This document shows positions 1-8,351 of a stretch of DNA of 64,000 nucleotides, piece after piece. Location: the NCBI GenBank assembly GCA_045643145.1, contig JAZUKG010000163.1:15347-79346 (forward strand), given 5' to 3'. The stretch is from SVFI01 sp045643145. Its GTDB lineage: Bacteria; Bacillota; Clostridia; Lachnospirales; Lachnospiraceae. The notes under the pieces were generated by a model. It did no database searches. It had not been told where the DNA came from and worked only from the letters and a program-made list of their open reading frames with translations. The position numbers were made by a program, and so were the translations under genes. Position 1 is the stretch's first letter; every line of letters begins with the position of its first letter.

Positions 1-739
1 TTGCCTTGGTCGTTGTTGTCTGCGTGCTCTGAGCCGGCTGCTCTGTATTGGTATTTTCCTGCGTATTAGCCTGAGTCGTATTTTGAGTTTGCTGATCGTC
101 TGATTTTTTTACAAAATCATTTCGAATCCAGCCCTTTTGATTTTTGCCGTTTACCCGGAAAGTGATATAGTACCAGGTCTGTCCGTCAGATCCCTTTTTC
201 TCTTTGGTAATCGTCACACTGTCTGATAAGGTGACTTTTCCTACCACCGCACCGGTTACAGCTGATTTTCTGACATTGACATTACTGGCTGTTACAGTTG
301 CCTTTGTCTTTGTTGTAGCAGAGGCTGTCTCAGTTTCCGCCTGAGGCTGCGGTTTTGTTTCTGTCTGAGGCTGCGTTTCAACCTGCGTTTCGGTTTTTGC
401 AGGTGTCTGAGTCGTGGTAACACTTTCCTTTTCTGTCACATAATCAGAAATAATATATCCTGTATATTCCTGTCCGTTTTTAATAAAGGTTGCTTTGTAC
501 CAAAGCTTTCCGGTGCTGTCCTTTTTACGTCCGACTAAAATCACCTGATCTGCACTATTCAAAGTCGTTACCTTTGCGCCTTCCACTCCGGCACTGGCAC
601 GGACATTGACATTCGTACCCTTTATTTCTCCAATCTTTTTTGCATATACTCCTGTCGAAAGCCCTCCGGTCAAGAGCAGGGATGCTGCAAGCATGATAAG
701 AAAACGATGCGTCTTCCTTCTCTTACGTAATGTAGACAT
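1..739 (-). CDS. Secreted SH3b-domain protein, C-terminus outside window
   Basis: Partial gene running off the left edge. The visible N-terminal 246 residues start with a basic stretch and a hydrophobic segment ending near VYAKK, a typical Sec signal peptide. Two bacterial SH3 (SH3b) domains follow, at about residues 28-95 and 135-205, each opening with an NVNVR-type motif. They are joined and followed by Thr/Gln/Glu-rich linkers. SH3b domains usually bind peptidoglycan, so a cell-wall role is inferred. The catalytic part, if any (often NlpC/P60 or amidase in such proteins), would lie beyond the window. The start ATG has a GGAGAAT ribosome site. A good promoter lies about 100 bases upstream. 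Confidence 0.8.
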   Translation of the reverse strand, partial: MSTLRKRRKTHRFLIMLAASLLLTGGLSTGVYAKKIGEIKGTNVNVRASAGVEGAKVTTLNSADQVILVGRKKDSTGKLWYKATFIKNGQEYTGYIISDYVTEKESVTTTQTPAKTETQVETQPQTETKPQPQAETETASATTKTKATVTASNVNVRKSAVTGAVVGKVTLSDSVTITKEKKGSDGQTWYYITFRVNGKNQKGWIRNDFVKKSDDQQTQNTTQANTQENTNTEQPAQSTQTTTTKA

Positions 740-837
740 AGATTCTCCTATTTTTCAATGGCTCAATTTATGTGTGATCGTTTGTATCGCTTTATCGTGT
801 GACCGTTCTATATATAGGTGCACACTTACCCATGATT

Positions 838-866
838 ATAATACTATTGCATAGCCATTCCGTCAA
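838..866 (-). promoter_or_regulatory. Predicted sigma-A promoter of the SH3b gene
   Basis: On the minus strand TTGACG, 17 bases, then TATTAT, overlapping a TATAAT. This is the only strong match upstream of the SH3b gene. It leaves a 5' leader of about 90 bases. Confidence 0.55.
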
Positions 867-974
867 CCAAAATGTAGTAGAAATCCGTGAAATTGCACGT
901 TTTTTTCTCTATATCTAGTACTTGCCAAGAATATTTTTGTTCTATTTTATCCTATTTTTTATTAGTAGATGTCT

Positions 975-1320
975 GAGTCTTTTCGAGCTTAGCATCCGCT
1001 ACATCTTGTCTCGACTATATCAAATGCTTTTATAAGTATATCAACCGGGCGCGCTACCCGATTATTAACAATCCGGATGTGTTGAACCTCGTCGGTGCTT
1101 AGCGAGGTCTTTTCGAGCTTAGCTTCATCACATCTTGTCTCGACTTTACATAGACAATCTGCCGTTTTTAGGATAAATATCTATTTCAAACTAATCCTTC
1201 TCAACATAAATATAAACACCCCTGTGTACTTAAGATTCAACCGCCTTAAGAATCGTCGGTGCTTAGCGAGGTCTTTTCGAGCTTAGCACCGCTACGCTTT
1301 CTTACGGAGCGAGAGCGTCG
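975..1320. repeat. Cluster of three intergenic hairpin repeats
   Basis: The 740-1447 gap holds no credible gene. It carries a partial copy (975-1014) and two fuller copies (1091-1144 and 1255-1320) of one repeat. Its core is GTGCTTAGC, the loop GAGGTCTTTTCGA, then GCTTAGC(AC). The arms pair except for a central T/T mismatch. The first two copies then share ACATCTTGTCTCGAC. The third continues into CGCTTTCTTACGG and GAGCGTCGG. A fourth copy lies in opposite orientation at 24582-24641. This looks like a REP-type family; no protein is encoded. Confidence 0.75.
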
Positions 1321-1382
1321 GTTGAAGATTAATGTACACTGGTGGTGTTTTCATATATAAATGAATTCACTAAAGATATAAT

Positions 1383-1414
1383 AAAAAAAGCCGCAGGATT
1401 ATTCCTGCGGCTTC
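1383..1414 (-). terminator. Rho-independent terminator of the pur operon
   Basis: On the minus strand, a 10-bp GC-rich stem (AGCCGCAGGA / TCCTGCGGCT) with a 4-base loop is followed by a run of seven T. It lies 34 bases after the purD stop. Confidence 0.9.
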
Positions 1415-1447
1415 TAAACACCTTAATAATTCAAAGAGAAACAAAAA

Positions 1448-2719
1448 CTATGCTTCATCAATCGCTTTACCGATATCATTTCTCATATACTTGTTGTCAA
1501 ACTTAATCCAGTTTGTTGCCTCATAAGCTTTTGCTCTGGCCTGAACCAAGTCATCTCCCTTTGCAGTGATACCCAGAACACGTCCGCCGTTTGTTACGAT
1601 CTGACCATCCTTAAGAGCAGTTCCTGCATGGAAACAGAAATAATCATCTTTGTCATCAAAAGCTTCAAATCCAGTGATTGGATAACCTTTTTCATAAGAA
1701 ACCGGATATCCGTCTGATGCTAATACGACACAAACTGCCGCATTGTCTTCAAATTCAATCTTCATCTGATCAAGCTTTCCATCGATACAAGCTTCAAATA
1801 CATCTACGATATCATTTTTCAGTCTAGGCAAAACAACCTGTGCTTCCGGATCTCCGAAACGAGCATTGTATTCCAAAACCTTTGGTCCTTCCTCGGTTAA
1901 CATAAGTCCAAAGAAGATAACACCCTTGAATTCTCTTCCTTCTGCCTTCATAGCATCTACCGTCTTTTGGAAGATGTATTTATGACAGAATTCATCTACC
2001 TGCGGAGTATAGAAAGGACTCGGTGAAAATGTACCCATACCACCTGTATTTAATCCCTGATCTCCATCTTTTGCACGCTTATGATCCTGTGCAGAAGACA
2101 TAATCTGAATAGTATTTCCGTCTACAAAGGAAAGAACAGATACTTCTCTACCTGTCATGAATTCTTCGATTACCATCTGATTTCCGGCAGAACCGAATTT
2201 CTTGTCTTCCATGATTTCCTTTACACCGTCAATGGCTTCTTCTTTGGTATTACAAATCAGAACACCTTTTCCGAGTGCCAAACCGTCAGCCTTTAATACG
2301 ATTGGGAATTTTGCTGTTTCCAAATATTCCAATGCTTTCTTTGGATCATCAAAGTTCTCATATGCTGCGGTAGGAATATCATATTTTTTCATTAAATCCT
2401 TTGAAAATGCCTTGCTACCTTCCAGGATTGCTGCATTCTTTCTGGGACCGAAAGTACGAATGCCTGCTTTTTCCAATTCGTCTACGAGTCCTCCAACTAA
2501 AGGATCGTCCATACCCACTACGCAAAGGTCAATTTCTTTTTCCTTTGCAAATGCTACTAATTTATCAAATTCCATAGCGCCGATGGCTACGCATTCTGCC
2601 AGAGCAGAAATTCCGGCATTACCCGGTGCACAATAAATCTTGTCTACTTTACTGCTTTTCGCTACTGCAGTTGCAATTGCGTGTTCTCTTCCGCCGCTAC
2701 CTACGATTAATACTTTCAT
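1448..2719 (-). CDS. purD: Phosphoribosylamine--glycine ligase (GARS)
   Basis: Catalyses the second step of IMP synthesis: 5-phosphoribosylamine + glycine + ATP to GAR, in the cytosol. The 423 residues match the usual length. The N-domain opens with VLIVGSGGREHA (about 3-14). The ATP-grasp domain carries KADGLALGKGV (about 143-153), and EYNARFGDPEAQ near residue 285 holds the metal-binding Glu/Asn. The start has an AAAGGAG ribosome site. It is the last gene of a purE-purM-purN-purD run ending at a strong terminator. Confidence 0.97.
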   Translation of the reverse strand: MKVLIVGSGGREHAIATAVAKSSKVDKIYCAPGNAGISALAECVAIGAMEFDKLVAFAKEKEIDLCVVGMDDPLVGGLVDELEKAGIRTFGPRKNAAILEGSKAFSKDLMKKYDIPTAAYENFDDPKKALEYLETAKFPIVLKADGLALGKGVLICNTKEEAIDGVKEIMEDKKFGSAGNQMVIEEFMTGREVSVLSFVDGNTIQIMSSAQDHKRAKDGDQGLNTGGMGTFSPSPFYTPQVDEFCHKYIFQKTVDAMKAEGREFKGVIFFGLMLTEEGPKVLEYNARFGDPEAQVVLPRLKNDIVDVFEACIDGKLDQMKIEFEDNAAVCVVLASDGYPVSYEKGYPITGFEAFDDKDDYFCFHAGTALKDGQIVTNGGRVLGITAKGDDLVQARAKAYEATNWIKFDNKYMRNDIGKAIDEA

Positions 2720-2756
2720 CCTTTACTCCTTTTTGCATATTACACTTTACACAAAT

Positions 2757-3344
2757 CTAACTGTTTGCAATCATATCAATTGCCTTTGGCAAAATAATCC
2801 ATTCTGCCTGCTCCATAACACGAAGCTGAAGGCTCTTGGCATCATCGCCGTCTAATACTTCTACTGCTTTTTGCAAAATAATTGGTCCTGTATCCGTACC
2901 TTCATCTACATAATGAACGGTGGCTCCTGTTACCTTGACACCTCTGGCAAGCGCACCTTCATGCACTTTAAGTCCGTAGTAACCCTTTCCGCAGAAAGAC
3001 GGAATGAGGGACGGATGAATATTGATAATACGCTTTGGAAATGCCTTTACAACCTCTGCAGGAATGTTTACCAAAAATCCTGCTAACACGATCAAATCCG
3101 GATTCATTTCAACCAGTTTATCTAAAAATGCCTGATTGAATGCATCGCGATTTTCGAATTCCTTGGGTGAAATGCAAATTGCTTCAATATCATTTTGCTT
3201 GGCTCTCTCGAGTGCATATGCTCCCGGATTGTTGCTGATAACGCCAATGATTTCAGTATTGGTGATGGTTCCGTTTGCCACGCCGTCAATGATAGCCTGG
3301 AGATTGGTTCCGCCGCCTGATACACAAACCAAGATTTTTAGCAT
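2757..3344 (-). CDS. purN: Phosphoribosylglycinamide formyltransferase
   Basis: Transfers a formyl group from 10-formyl-THF to GAR, the third step of IMP synthesis. The 195 residues show the SGGGTNLQAII phosphate-binding loop at 9-19. The catalytic set is complete: Asn109 and His110 in NIHPSL, and Asp151 in EGTDTGP. The start has an AAAGGAG site. Its first seven bases overlap the purM stop, suggesting translational coupling. purD follows 37 bases downstream. Confidence 0.97.
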   Translation of the reverse strand: MLKILVCVSGGGTNLQAIIDGVANGTITNTEIIGVISNNPGAYALERAKQNDIEAICISPKEFENRDAFNQAFLDKLVEMNPDLIVLAGFLVNIPAEVVKAFPKRIINIHPSLIPSFCGKGYYGLKVHEGALARGVKVTGATVHYVDEGTDTGPIILQKAVEVLDGDDAKSLQLRVMEQAEWIILPKAIDMIANS

Positions 3345-4363
3345 AATCTAACTCCTTTATCACCAGCTTCGATATTTCCTACTACATAGCAAACATCTCC
3401 TGCTGCCTGAATTGCTTCCATTGTCTTGTCTACATCTTTAGGATCTACTGCAACGATCATACCCAGACCCATATTATAGGTGTTGTACATCATTTCTTCT
3501 GCAATATCACCGGTCTTCTGTAATAATTTAAAGATTGCAGGTACTTCATAGCTGTCCTTGTTTACCACTGCGGTAACACCTTCAGGAAGCATACGAGGAA
3601 TATTTTCATAGAAACCGCCACCTGTAATATGGCTACATCCCTTGATCGTAACACCTGCGTTCTTTACGCTCTTGAGCGCTTTTACATAAATGCGAGTAGG
3701 AGCTAAAAGTGCTTCTCCTAATGTCTTTCCCAGTTCATCATAATATGTATCCAGGCTTTCCTTGGTCATTTCAAATACTTTACGTACTAAAGAGAAACCA
3801 TTGCTATGTACGCCTGAGCTGGCCATACCGATTAATACATCGCCGGGCTTGATATTTTCACCGTTGATGAAATCCTTTTTATCTACTACACCAACTGCAA
3901 AACCGGCTAAATCGTATTCATCCTCTTCCATAAGTCCCGGATGTTCTGCTGTTTCGCCGCCAACCAAAGCACATTCAGACTGAATACAGCCTTCTGCTAC
4001 ACCGCTAACGATAGTAGCAATCTTTTCCGGATAGTTTTTACCACATGCAATGTAATCTAAAAAGAACAGTGGTTCACCACCTGAACATGCAATATCATTT
4101 ACACACATAGCTACTGCATCAATACCGATGGTATCATGCTTATCCATAACAAATGCAAGCTTAACCTTGGTTCCGCATCCGTCTGTTCCTGAAAGAAGAA
4201 TTGGTTCTTCCATATCTTTAATTTTGCTTAAATCAAAAGCTCCTGCAAATCCTCCGATGCCGCCAAGCACTTCCGGTCTCATAGTTGCCTTTACATGCTT
4301 TTTCATCAGTTCTACGGATTTGTATCCGGCTTCAATGTCAACACCTGCTTTTTTGTAATCCAT
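3338..4363 (-). CDS. purM: Phosphoribosylformylglycinamidine cyclo-ligase (AIR synthetase)
   Basis: Closes the imidazole ring: FGAM + ATP to AIR, fifth step of IMP synthesis. The 341 residues match the PurM family. Visible motifs are GTDGCGTKVKLA near residue 60 and the metal/ATP-binding segment GGETAEHPG near 135. A longer open frame exists. The start MDYKKAG was chosen because AAAAGGAG sits at proper distance before it, and it matches PurM N-termini. It lies 30 bases after purE and overlaps purN. Confidence 0.96.
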   Translation of the reverse strand: MDYKKAGVDIEAGYKSVELMKKHVKATMRPEVLGGIGGFAGAFDLSKIKDMEEPILLSGTDGCGTKVKLAFVMDKHDTIGIDAVAMCVNDIACSGGEPLFFLDYIACGKNYPEKIATIVSGVAEGCIQSECALVGGETAEHPGLMEEDEYDLAGFAVGVVDKKDFINGENIKPGDVLIGMASSGVHSNGFSLVRKVFEMTKESLDTYYDELGKTLGEALLAPTRIYVKALKSVKNAGVTIKGCSHITGGGFYENIPRMLPEGVTAVVNKDSYEVPAIFKLLQKTGDIAEEMMYNTYNMGLGMIVAVDPKDVDKTMEAIQAAGDVCYVVGNIEAGDKGVRLC

Positions 4364-4393
4364 TTCTGTTCTCCTTTTTACTTTCAATGTATT

Positions 4394-4894
4394 TTAGTAA
4401 TTTTTATATCCAACTTCCTGAAGATGTGCATCCTTCTGCTTTACAGCTTCTTCCATCTCTTTGGAGTAATCTTTTAAGCGAGCTAAAATCTGGCTGTCAG
4501 ATGTAGCCAAAATCTTTGCTGCCAATAAACCTGCATTCATTCCGCCGTTGATTGCAACCGTTGCAACCGGGATTCCTGAAGGCATCTGTACTATAGAATA
4601 AAGAGAATCTCTTCCTCCAAGTGAGGTTGTGTGCATCGGAATACCGATAACAGGCATCGGGAAAATAGCCGCGCACATACCCGGAAGATGTGCTGCCATT
4701 CCGGCTCCTGCGATAATTACCTTTACACCTCTGTCTTCTGCTGTCTTTGCATACTCAAAAAAGATATCCGGTTCTCTGTGTGCAGAAATAATGGTCATTT
4801 CATAAGAAATACCCAACTTATCTAAAATATCTGCAGCCTTGCTCATAACAGGCATATCTGAATCTGAGCCCATAACAATACTAACTAAAGCCAT
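4394..4894 (-). CDS. purE: 5-(carboxyamino)imidazole ribonucleotide mutase
   Basis: Class I PurE of 166 residues, converting N5-CAIR to CAIR. The phosphate loop GSDSDMPVM (9-17), SAHREPD (39-45) and the GAGMAAHLPGM segment are intact. In this pathway a PurK usually supplies N5-CAIR, but none is seen here. It is first in purE-purM-purN-purD. The AAAAAGGAG ribosome site is strong. The 119-base gap upstream may hold a promoter (TTGACG, 17 bases, TAAACT), but that -10 is poor. No purine riboswitch was recognised. Confidence 0.96.
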   Translation of the reverse strand: MALVSIVMGSDSDMPVMSKAADILDKLGISYEMTIISAHREPDIFFEYAKTAEDRGVKVIIAGAGMAAHLPGMCAAIFPMPVIGIPMHTTSLGGRDSLYSIVQMPSGIPVATVAINGGMNAGLLAAKILATSDSQILARLKDYSKEMEEAVKQKDAHLQEVGYKNY

Positions 4895-5013
4895 TTCATT
4901 CTCCTTTTTGTCTCTTCATTTTAAAACTTTGGTAAGTTACAGATTGCTGGAACCTGCCCTTACAGTTTACAAACTTCTCTGGTTTGCGTCAATGCCTTGA
5001 CTGAATTTCTTCA

Positions 5014-7068
5014 TTATTTTAGGTCAAACGCATCATTTAAAAGTTCACAGCCCTTTAATACAAAGCGGCCGTTTTCAATAATATTTACCTGAGTTCCGTC
5101 TGCTTTGATACCGCATAAAAGTCCCAGTTCATCATACGGAATGGTGATATCTGTATGGCACTGGAAATATGCCTTGTCCATATCTGTTTTTCTCAGAAGC
5201 GATACCTCATTGTCTCTGGCAATGATTTCTTTGCCGTCTGTATTGTAAACCGGCACATCCTCTGCATGAGAATAACAGGTATCACCGAGTGCAAAATGCG
5301 GTCCTGTTTTTTCCGCAATCAAAATCGGAAGCTTGTCTTCAATCTGATATTTTCGGCCCATCATATAAGCCACTGTATTGGTACCGATAGCAAATTCTCC
5401 GATTGGAAGGCTGTCATGATGATACAGGACATTTTCAAAAATCATGTCTTTGCCTTTTTTTGCATCCTCAAAATTTGCACAGCCATAATCACTGACCATA
5501 CCATCCTTTAATTCTATCCATAAATCTTTATATTCCAGTTCCTTTAAAAAGACCTTGCTCACATGAAGCTTTCCGGTAGTATTTTTAAGCACCGGAGAGG
5601 TAAATACTTCTCCGACCGGAATATTGACATCTGCCACACAGTTTTCAAATTTTGTCTGTTTACTCGGATTGTCAAGTTTACATAACTCAACTCTCAGATC
5701 TGTCTGATTCTTTCCCATTCCTTTGATGCAAACATATTCTGTTTCATCCAGCGCATCAATGATGACCTGCTGTACATCCTCATAGGTCTGATAATCCAGT
5801 GTATTTAACTTGATGGTTTCTGCCATGATTTCCTGATAATCTGCTCCGATTTCCGGTATCGGGAATGCAATGATGGTAAAGCTTCTCTCCTCCCCCGGAA
5901 TATAGGTATTGATCATCTGACCGAGCTGACCATAATACCAGGTAGAAATCTCCTGCTGCTTTTTCGAAAGCTTGCATGCATATTCATTGACAGAAGGTGC
6001 AAACGGTGTTTCTCCAAACACTTCCACCCAGGCAGGACCTGCTACGACCTTTGCCATTTCTTTTCTGCTTTCATAGGCTCTCGTATTCACCTCCAGCTTT
6101 CTCGTTGCCAGCTTTTTGGATAAAAACAGCGCCTCATCATCCTTGTGATCGTATTCATACTGACGATTCGGACTATCTGAATAATAACCTGCCAGAGAAG
6201 TACCTCTTCTGACAAAGATCAATCTGGAATTTCTGGAAATCGCACAGTCCAGTCCCATATTTTCAAAATTTGAAAGTGCCTGGTTTATCATGCGTTCAAA
6301 GCCTACCGGAAATACTACCTGTGCTGTCTGCTTGATTGAAAGGTCCTTATTCCCTTTGATAAAACCAATGCGATAGCCCTCTGTATAAGTATCTGCCATG
6401 AGGTTTATGGTTTCCTGCGGCAAAGAGGCTAAATATTTTGCACTTTCTATCTGGTTCTTTCCTATATATAAACCATAACGATATAAATATCTCAAATCCT
6501 CAGGACTGCTTTCCCGGATAATCTGATAAGCAAAGCTAACCTTTGGATCAATTTTTTCTGCTACTCTCAGCTCTGTCATTTCCTGACAATAATCATGTAC
6601 AAAGAAATACAGAATCTCTATGATTGTTTCTTTACTCGGAAGTGTATTTTCTGCCACTTCACAGGCAAAGGATGCATAGATTTCCAAAAAAACTTCACTG
6701 TAAATAACCAGCGGAAACAGTTCCTGCTCAAAAGCTGCATAACTTACTTCAATCAGTTCTGCATATAAAAAGCTCAAAGCCTGTCCAAAATCCTCTCCCA
6801 ATGTTTTTGTTGCATAGGCCGGATTTGCAAAGCTTTTATCATAGTTTTCCTTTTGCACATCCTGATAGATTTTCTGATTATCCTCAGAAAGCTTCTCTAT
6901 CGTATTTGAAAAATAATCTCCCTTTTGAATCTGTTCATACAGTTCAAACAGAAAGCACAAATGGGCTGCACCTTTTTCGAAATAAGGATTGAATACCTCA
7001 TTTATTTCGCTGCCTTTTGCAATCTGCGATAATCTTTCTTTTGCCAGTTCATATCTTTCCTGCATCAT
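5014..7068 (-). CDS. M29-type metalloaminopeptidase with N-terminal extension
   Basis: A 684-residue protein whose C-terminal half (about 290-680) resembles M29 aminopeptidases (AmpS/PepS), cytosolic enzymes with a dinuclear metal site. Family landmarks are NIPVGEVFTSP near residue 490, IGTNTVAYMMG near 575, and EKTGPHFALGDTCYSH near 600, holding the Glu and His ligand positions. The first 280 residues are helical and not part of the usual 370-410-residue family, so this is the long clostridial form. Its start overlaps the preceding gene's stop as ATGA, so the two are probably coupled. The precise substrate cannot be read from the sequence. Confidence 0.85.
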   Translation of the reverse strand: MMQERYELAKERLSQIAKGSEINEVFNPYFEKGAAHLCFLFELYEQIQKGDYFSNTIEKLSEDNQKIYQDVQKENYDKSFANPAYATKTLGEDFGQALSFLYAELIEVSYAAFEQELFPLVIYSEVFLEIYASFACEVAENTLPSKETIIEILYFFVHDYCQEMTELRVAEKIDPKVSFAYQIIRESSPEDLRYLYRYGLYIGKNQIESAKYLASLPQETINLMADTYTEGYRIGFIKGNKDLSIKQTAQVVFPVGFERMINQALSNFENMGLDCAISRNSRLIFVRRGTSLAGYYSDSPNRQYEYDHKDDEALFLSKKLATRKLEVNTRAYESRKEMAKVVAGPAWVEVFGETPFAPSVNEYACKLSKKQQEISTWYYGQLGQMINTYIPGEERSFTIIAFPIPEIGADYQEIMAETIKLNTLDYQTYEDVQQVIIDALDETEYVCIKGMGKNQTDLRVELCKLDNPSKQTKFENCVADVNIPVGEVFTSPVLKNTTGKLHVSKVFLKELEYKDLWIELKDGMVSDYGCANFEDAKKGKDMIFENVLYHHDSLPIGEFAIGTNTVAYMMGRKYQIEDKLPILIAEKTGPHFALGDTCYSHAEDVPVYNTDGKEIIARDNEVSLLRKTDMDKAYFQCHTDITIPYDELGLLCGIKADGTQVNIIENGRFVLKGCELLNDAFDLK

Positions 7069-7385
7069 AAACCAAACACTCCTGCATATAAAATAAATCC
7101 GCCCGCAATGACTGCTAAGCTGTTAAGTAGTATTCCCATATTCGGGAATATATAAAACACATCTTTTTCGATTCTGGACAGGATTCCAAATACCAGTCCT
7201 CCTATCGAAAACAGAAACGCCAAAAGAACTGTCATTCCAAGTCTGGGAACTGCGACTCCATCCATCTTAAACGAAGAAAATACTGCCAGAGAGATAAACA
7301 CATCTGACAGTATTCCTAATACAAATGACATAATTCCACGTTCCGGGTGTTTCTTATTGGTAAACATGTAATTTTTTTTACGCAT
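7065..7385 (-). CDS. Small four-helix membrane protein (possibly DUF6142)
   Basis: 106 residues with a basic start (MRKKNYMFTNKKHPERG) and three to four hydrophobic segments at about 19-37, 47-67 and 75-103. The NKKHPERG motif before the first helix resembles a family of small Lachnospiraceae membrane proteins (DUF6142), a name given from memory. No function is known. It has a good AAGGA site. It lies between another small membrane gene (11-base gap) and the M29 peptidase (4-base overlap), probably in one transcript with pyrE. Confidence 0.7.
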   Translation of the reverse strand: MRKKNYMFTNKKHPERGIMSFVLGILSDVFISLAVFSSFKMDGVAVPRLGMTVLLAFLFSIGGLVFGILSRIEKDVFYIFPNMGILLNSLAVIAGGFILYAGVFGL

Positions 7386-7396
7386 AGAACCCGTCC

Positions 7397-7549
7397 TTAA
7401 AAAATGAGATTTGATTTTCTTGCTAATAATTTTGCTCCGGAAATAATAAGTAATACACCACTTACAATTCCAACTACTGTTATTACGACACCAAGTGCAA
7501 TATTCAAAGCTCCGCTGCCTGCCATTGTTTTGTAAACTTTTTCTTCCAT
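7397..7549 (-). CDS. Small single- or double-span membrane protein, unknown
   Basis: A 50-residue protein starting MEEKVYKTMAG, with a long hydrophobic stretch at about 14-40 (Val/Ile/Gly-rich) and a basic tail KLLARKSN. A longer frame exists upstream, but the start chosen has an AAAGGAAG ribosome site and the extension does not. It lies 51 bases after pyrE and 11 before the next small membrane gene. No family was recognised; the function is unknown. Confidence 0.6.
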   Translation of the reverse strand: MEEKVYKTMAGSGALNIALGVVITVVGIVSGVLLIISGAKLLARKSNLIF

Positions 7550-7600
7550 ACTGGTTTGCTTCCTTTCTCTTGCCTGGTTACATGAATATTCTATCAGCAA

Positions 7601-8281
7601 TTATTTGCAGCCGTACTGCTCATAATAAGCATCAATAGCAGCTTTGATGGTATCATCAATTACTACTTTACCGCCGCATTCTTTATTGTATAAGTGCTCT
7701 GTTACTTCAGCCATTGTTACGATTGCCTTTGCATCAAAGCCATATTTTTCCTTGATTTCATCCAGTGCGCTCTTTTCACCGCCGAGTCCTACTTCCATAC
7801 GGTTTAAGCTAACCATAAGTCCTACGATTGTAACATCAGCAGCACCCTTTACCTTTGGAACAGTTTCTTCCATAGATTTTCCTGAAGTAGTTACGTCTTC
7901 AATCATGACAACTCTGTCGCCGTCTTTTAATTTGCTTCCTAAAAAGCTTCCCTTATCTGCTCCGTGATCCTTTTCTTCTTTTCTGTCAGAACAGTAACGG
8001 ATTTCTTTGCCAAATAATTTACTGTAAGCAATTGCGGTTACGACTGCAATCGGAATACCCTTATAGGCCGGTCCGAATAAAACATCAAAGTCATCTCCGT
8101 ATGTATCATGAATTGCCTTGGCATAGTATTCACCAAGCTTCATCAGCTGACTACCTGTAACATAAGCTCCTGCATTCATAAAGAATGGTGACTTACGTCC
8201 GCTCTTTAATGTAAAATCTCCAAATTTTAATACATCACTTTCTACCATGAATTCGATAAATTCCTGTTTATATTGTTCCAT
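7601..8281 (-). CDS. pyrE: Orotate phosphoribosyltransferase
   Basis: Converts orotate + PRPP to OMP, the fifth step of UMP synthesis. The 226 residues carry the PRPP-binding loop VVMIEDVTTSGKS at 124-136, and the FGPAYKG segment at 69-75. The start ATG follows AGGAGG by 7 bases; a TTG two codons upstream is less likely. A good promoter lies just upstream. Its partner pyrF is 4.4 kb away on the same strand, with sugar-related genes between. Confidence 0.97.
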   Translation of the reverse strand: MEQYKQEFIEFMVESDVLKFGDFTLKSGRKSPFFMNAGAYVTGSQLMKLGEYYAKAIHDTYGDDFDVLFGPAYKGIPIAVVTAIAYSKLFGKEIRYCSDRKEEKDHGADKGSFLGSKLKDGDRVVMIEDVTTSGKSMEETVPKVKGAADVTIVGLMVSLNRMEVGLGGEKSALDEIKEKYGFDAKAIVTMAEVTEHLYNKECGGKVVIDDTIKAAIDAYYEQYGCK

Positions 8282-8306
8282 TTTCAAACCTCCTGAATTT
8301 CAAAAC

Positions 8307-8335
8307 ATTTTATCATAGCATACTTTCTTTTGCAA
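8307..8335 (-). promoter_or_regulatory. Predicted promoter of pyrE and downstream genes
   Basis: Minus strand TTGCAA, 17 bases, TAAAAT, ending about 25 bases before the pyrE start. It could drive pyrE, the two small membrane genes and the aminopeptidase. Confidence 0.5.
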
Positions 8336-8351
8336 CAAAGCAGAGATTGTC

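Noticed and set aside
606..854. Plus-strand open frame opposite the SH3b gene
   Set aside because: A shadow of the real minus-strand gene; no ribosome site or domain.
1095..1286. Small plus-strand gene across the hairpin repeats
   Set aside because: The frame runs through two repeat copies and has no ribosome site or protein-like composition.
4895..5013. Purine riboswitch before purE
   Set aside because: The conserved aptamer core was not seen; the same holds for the purL leader.
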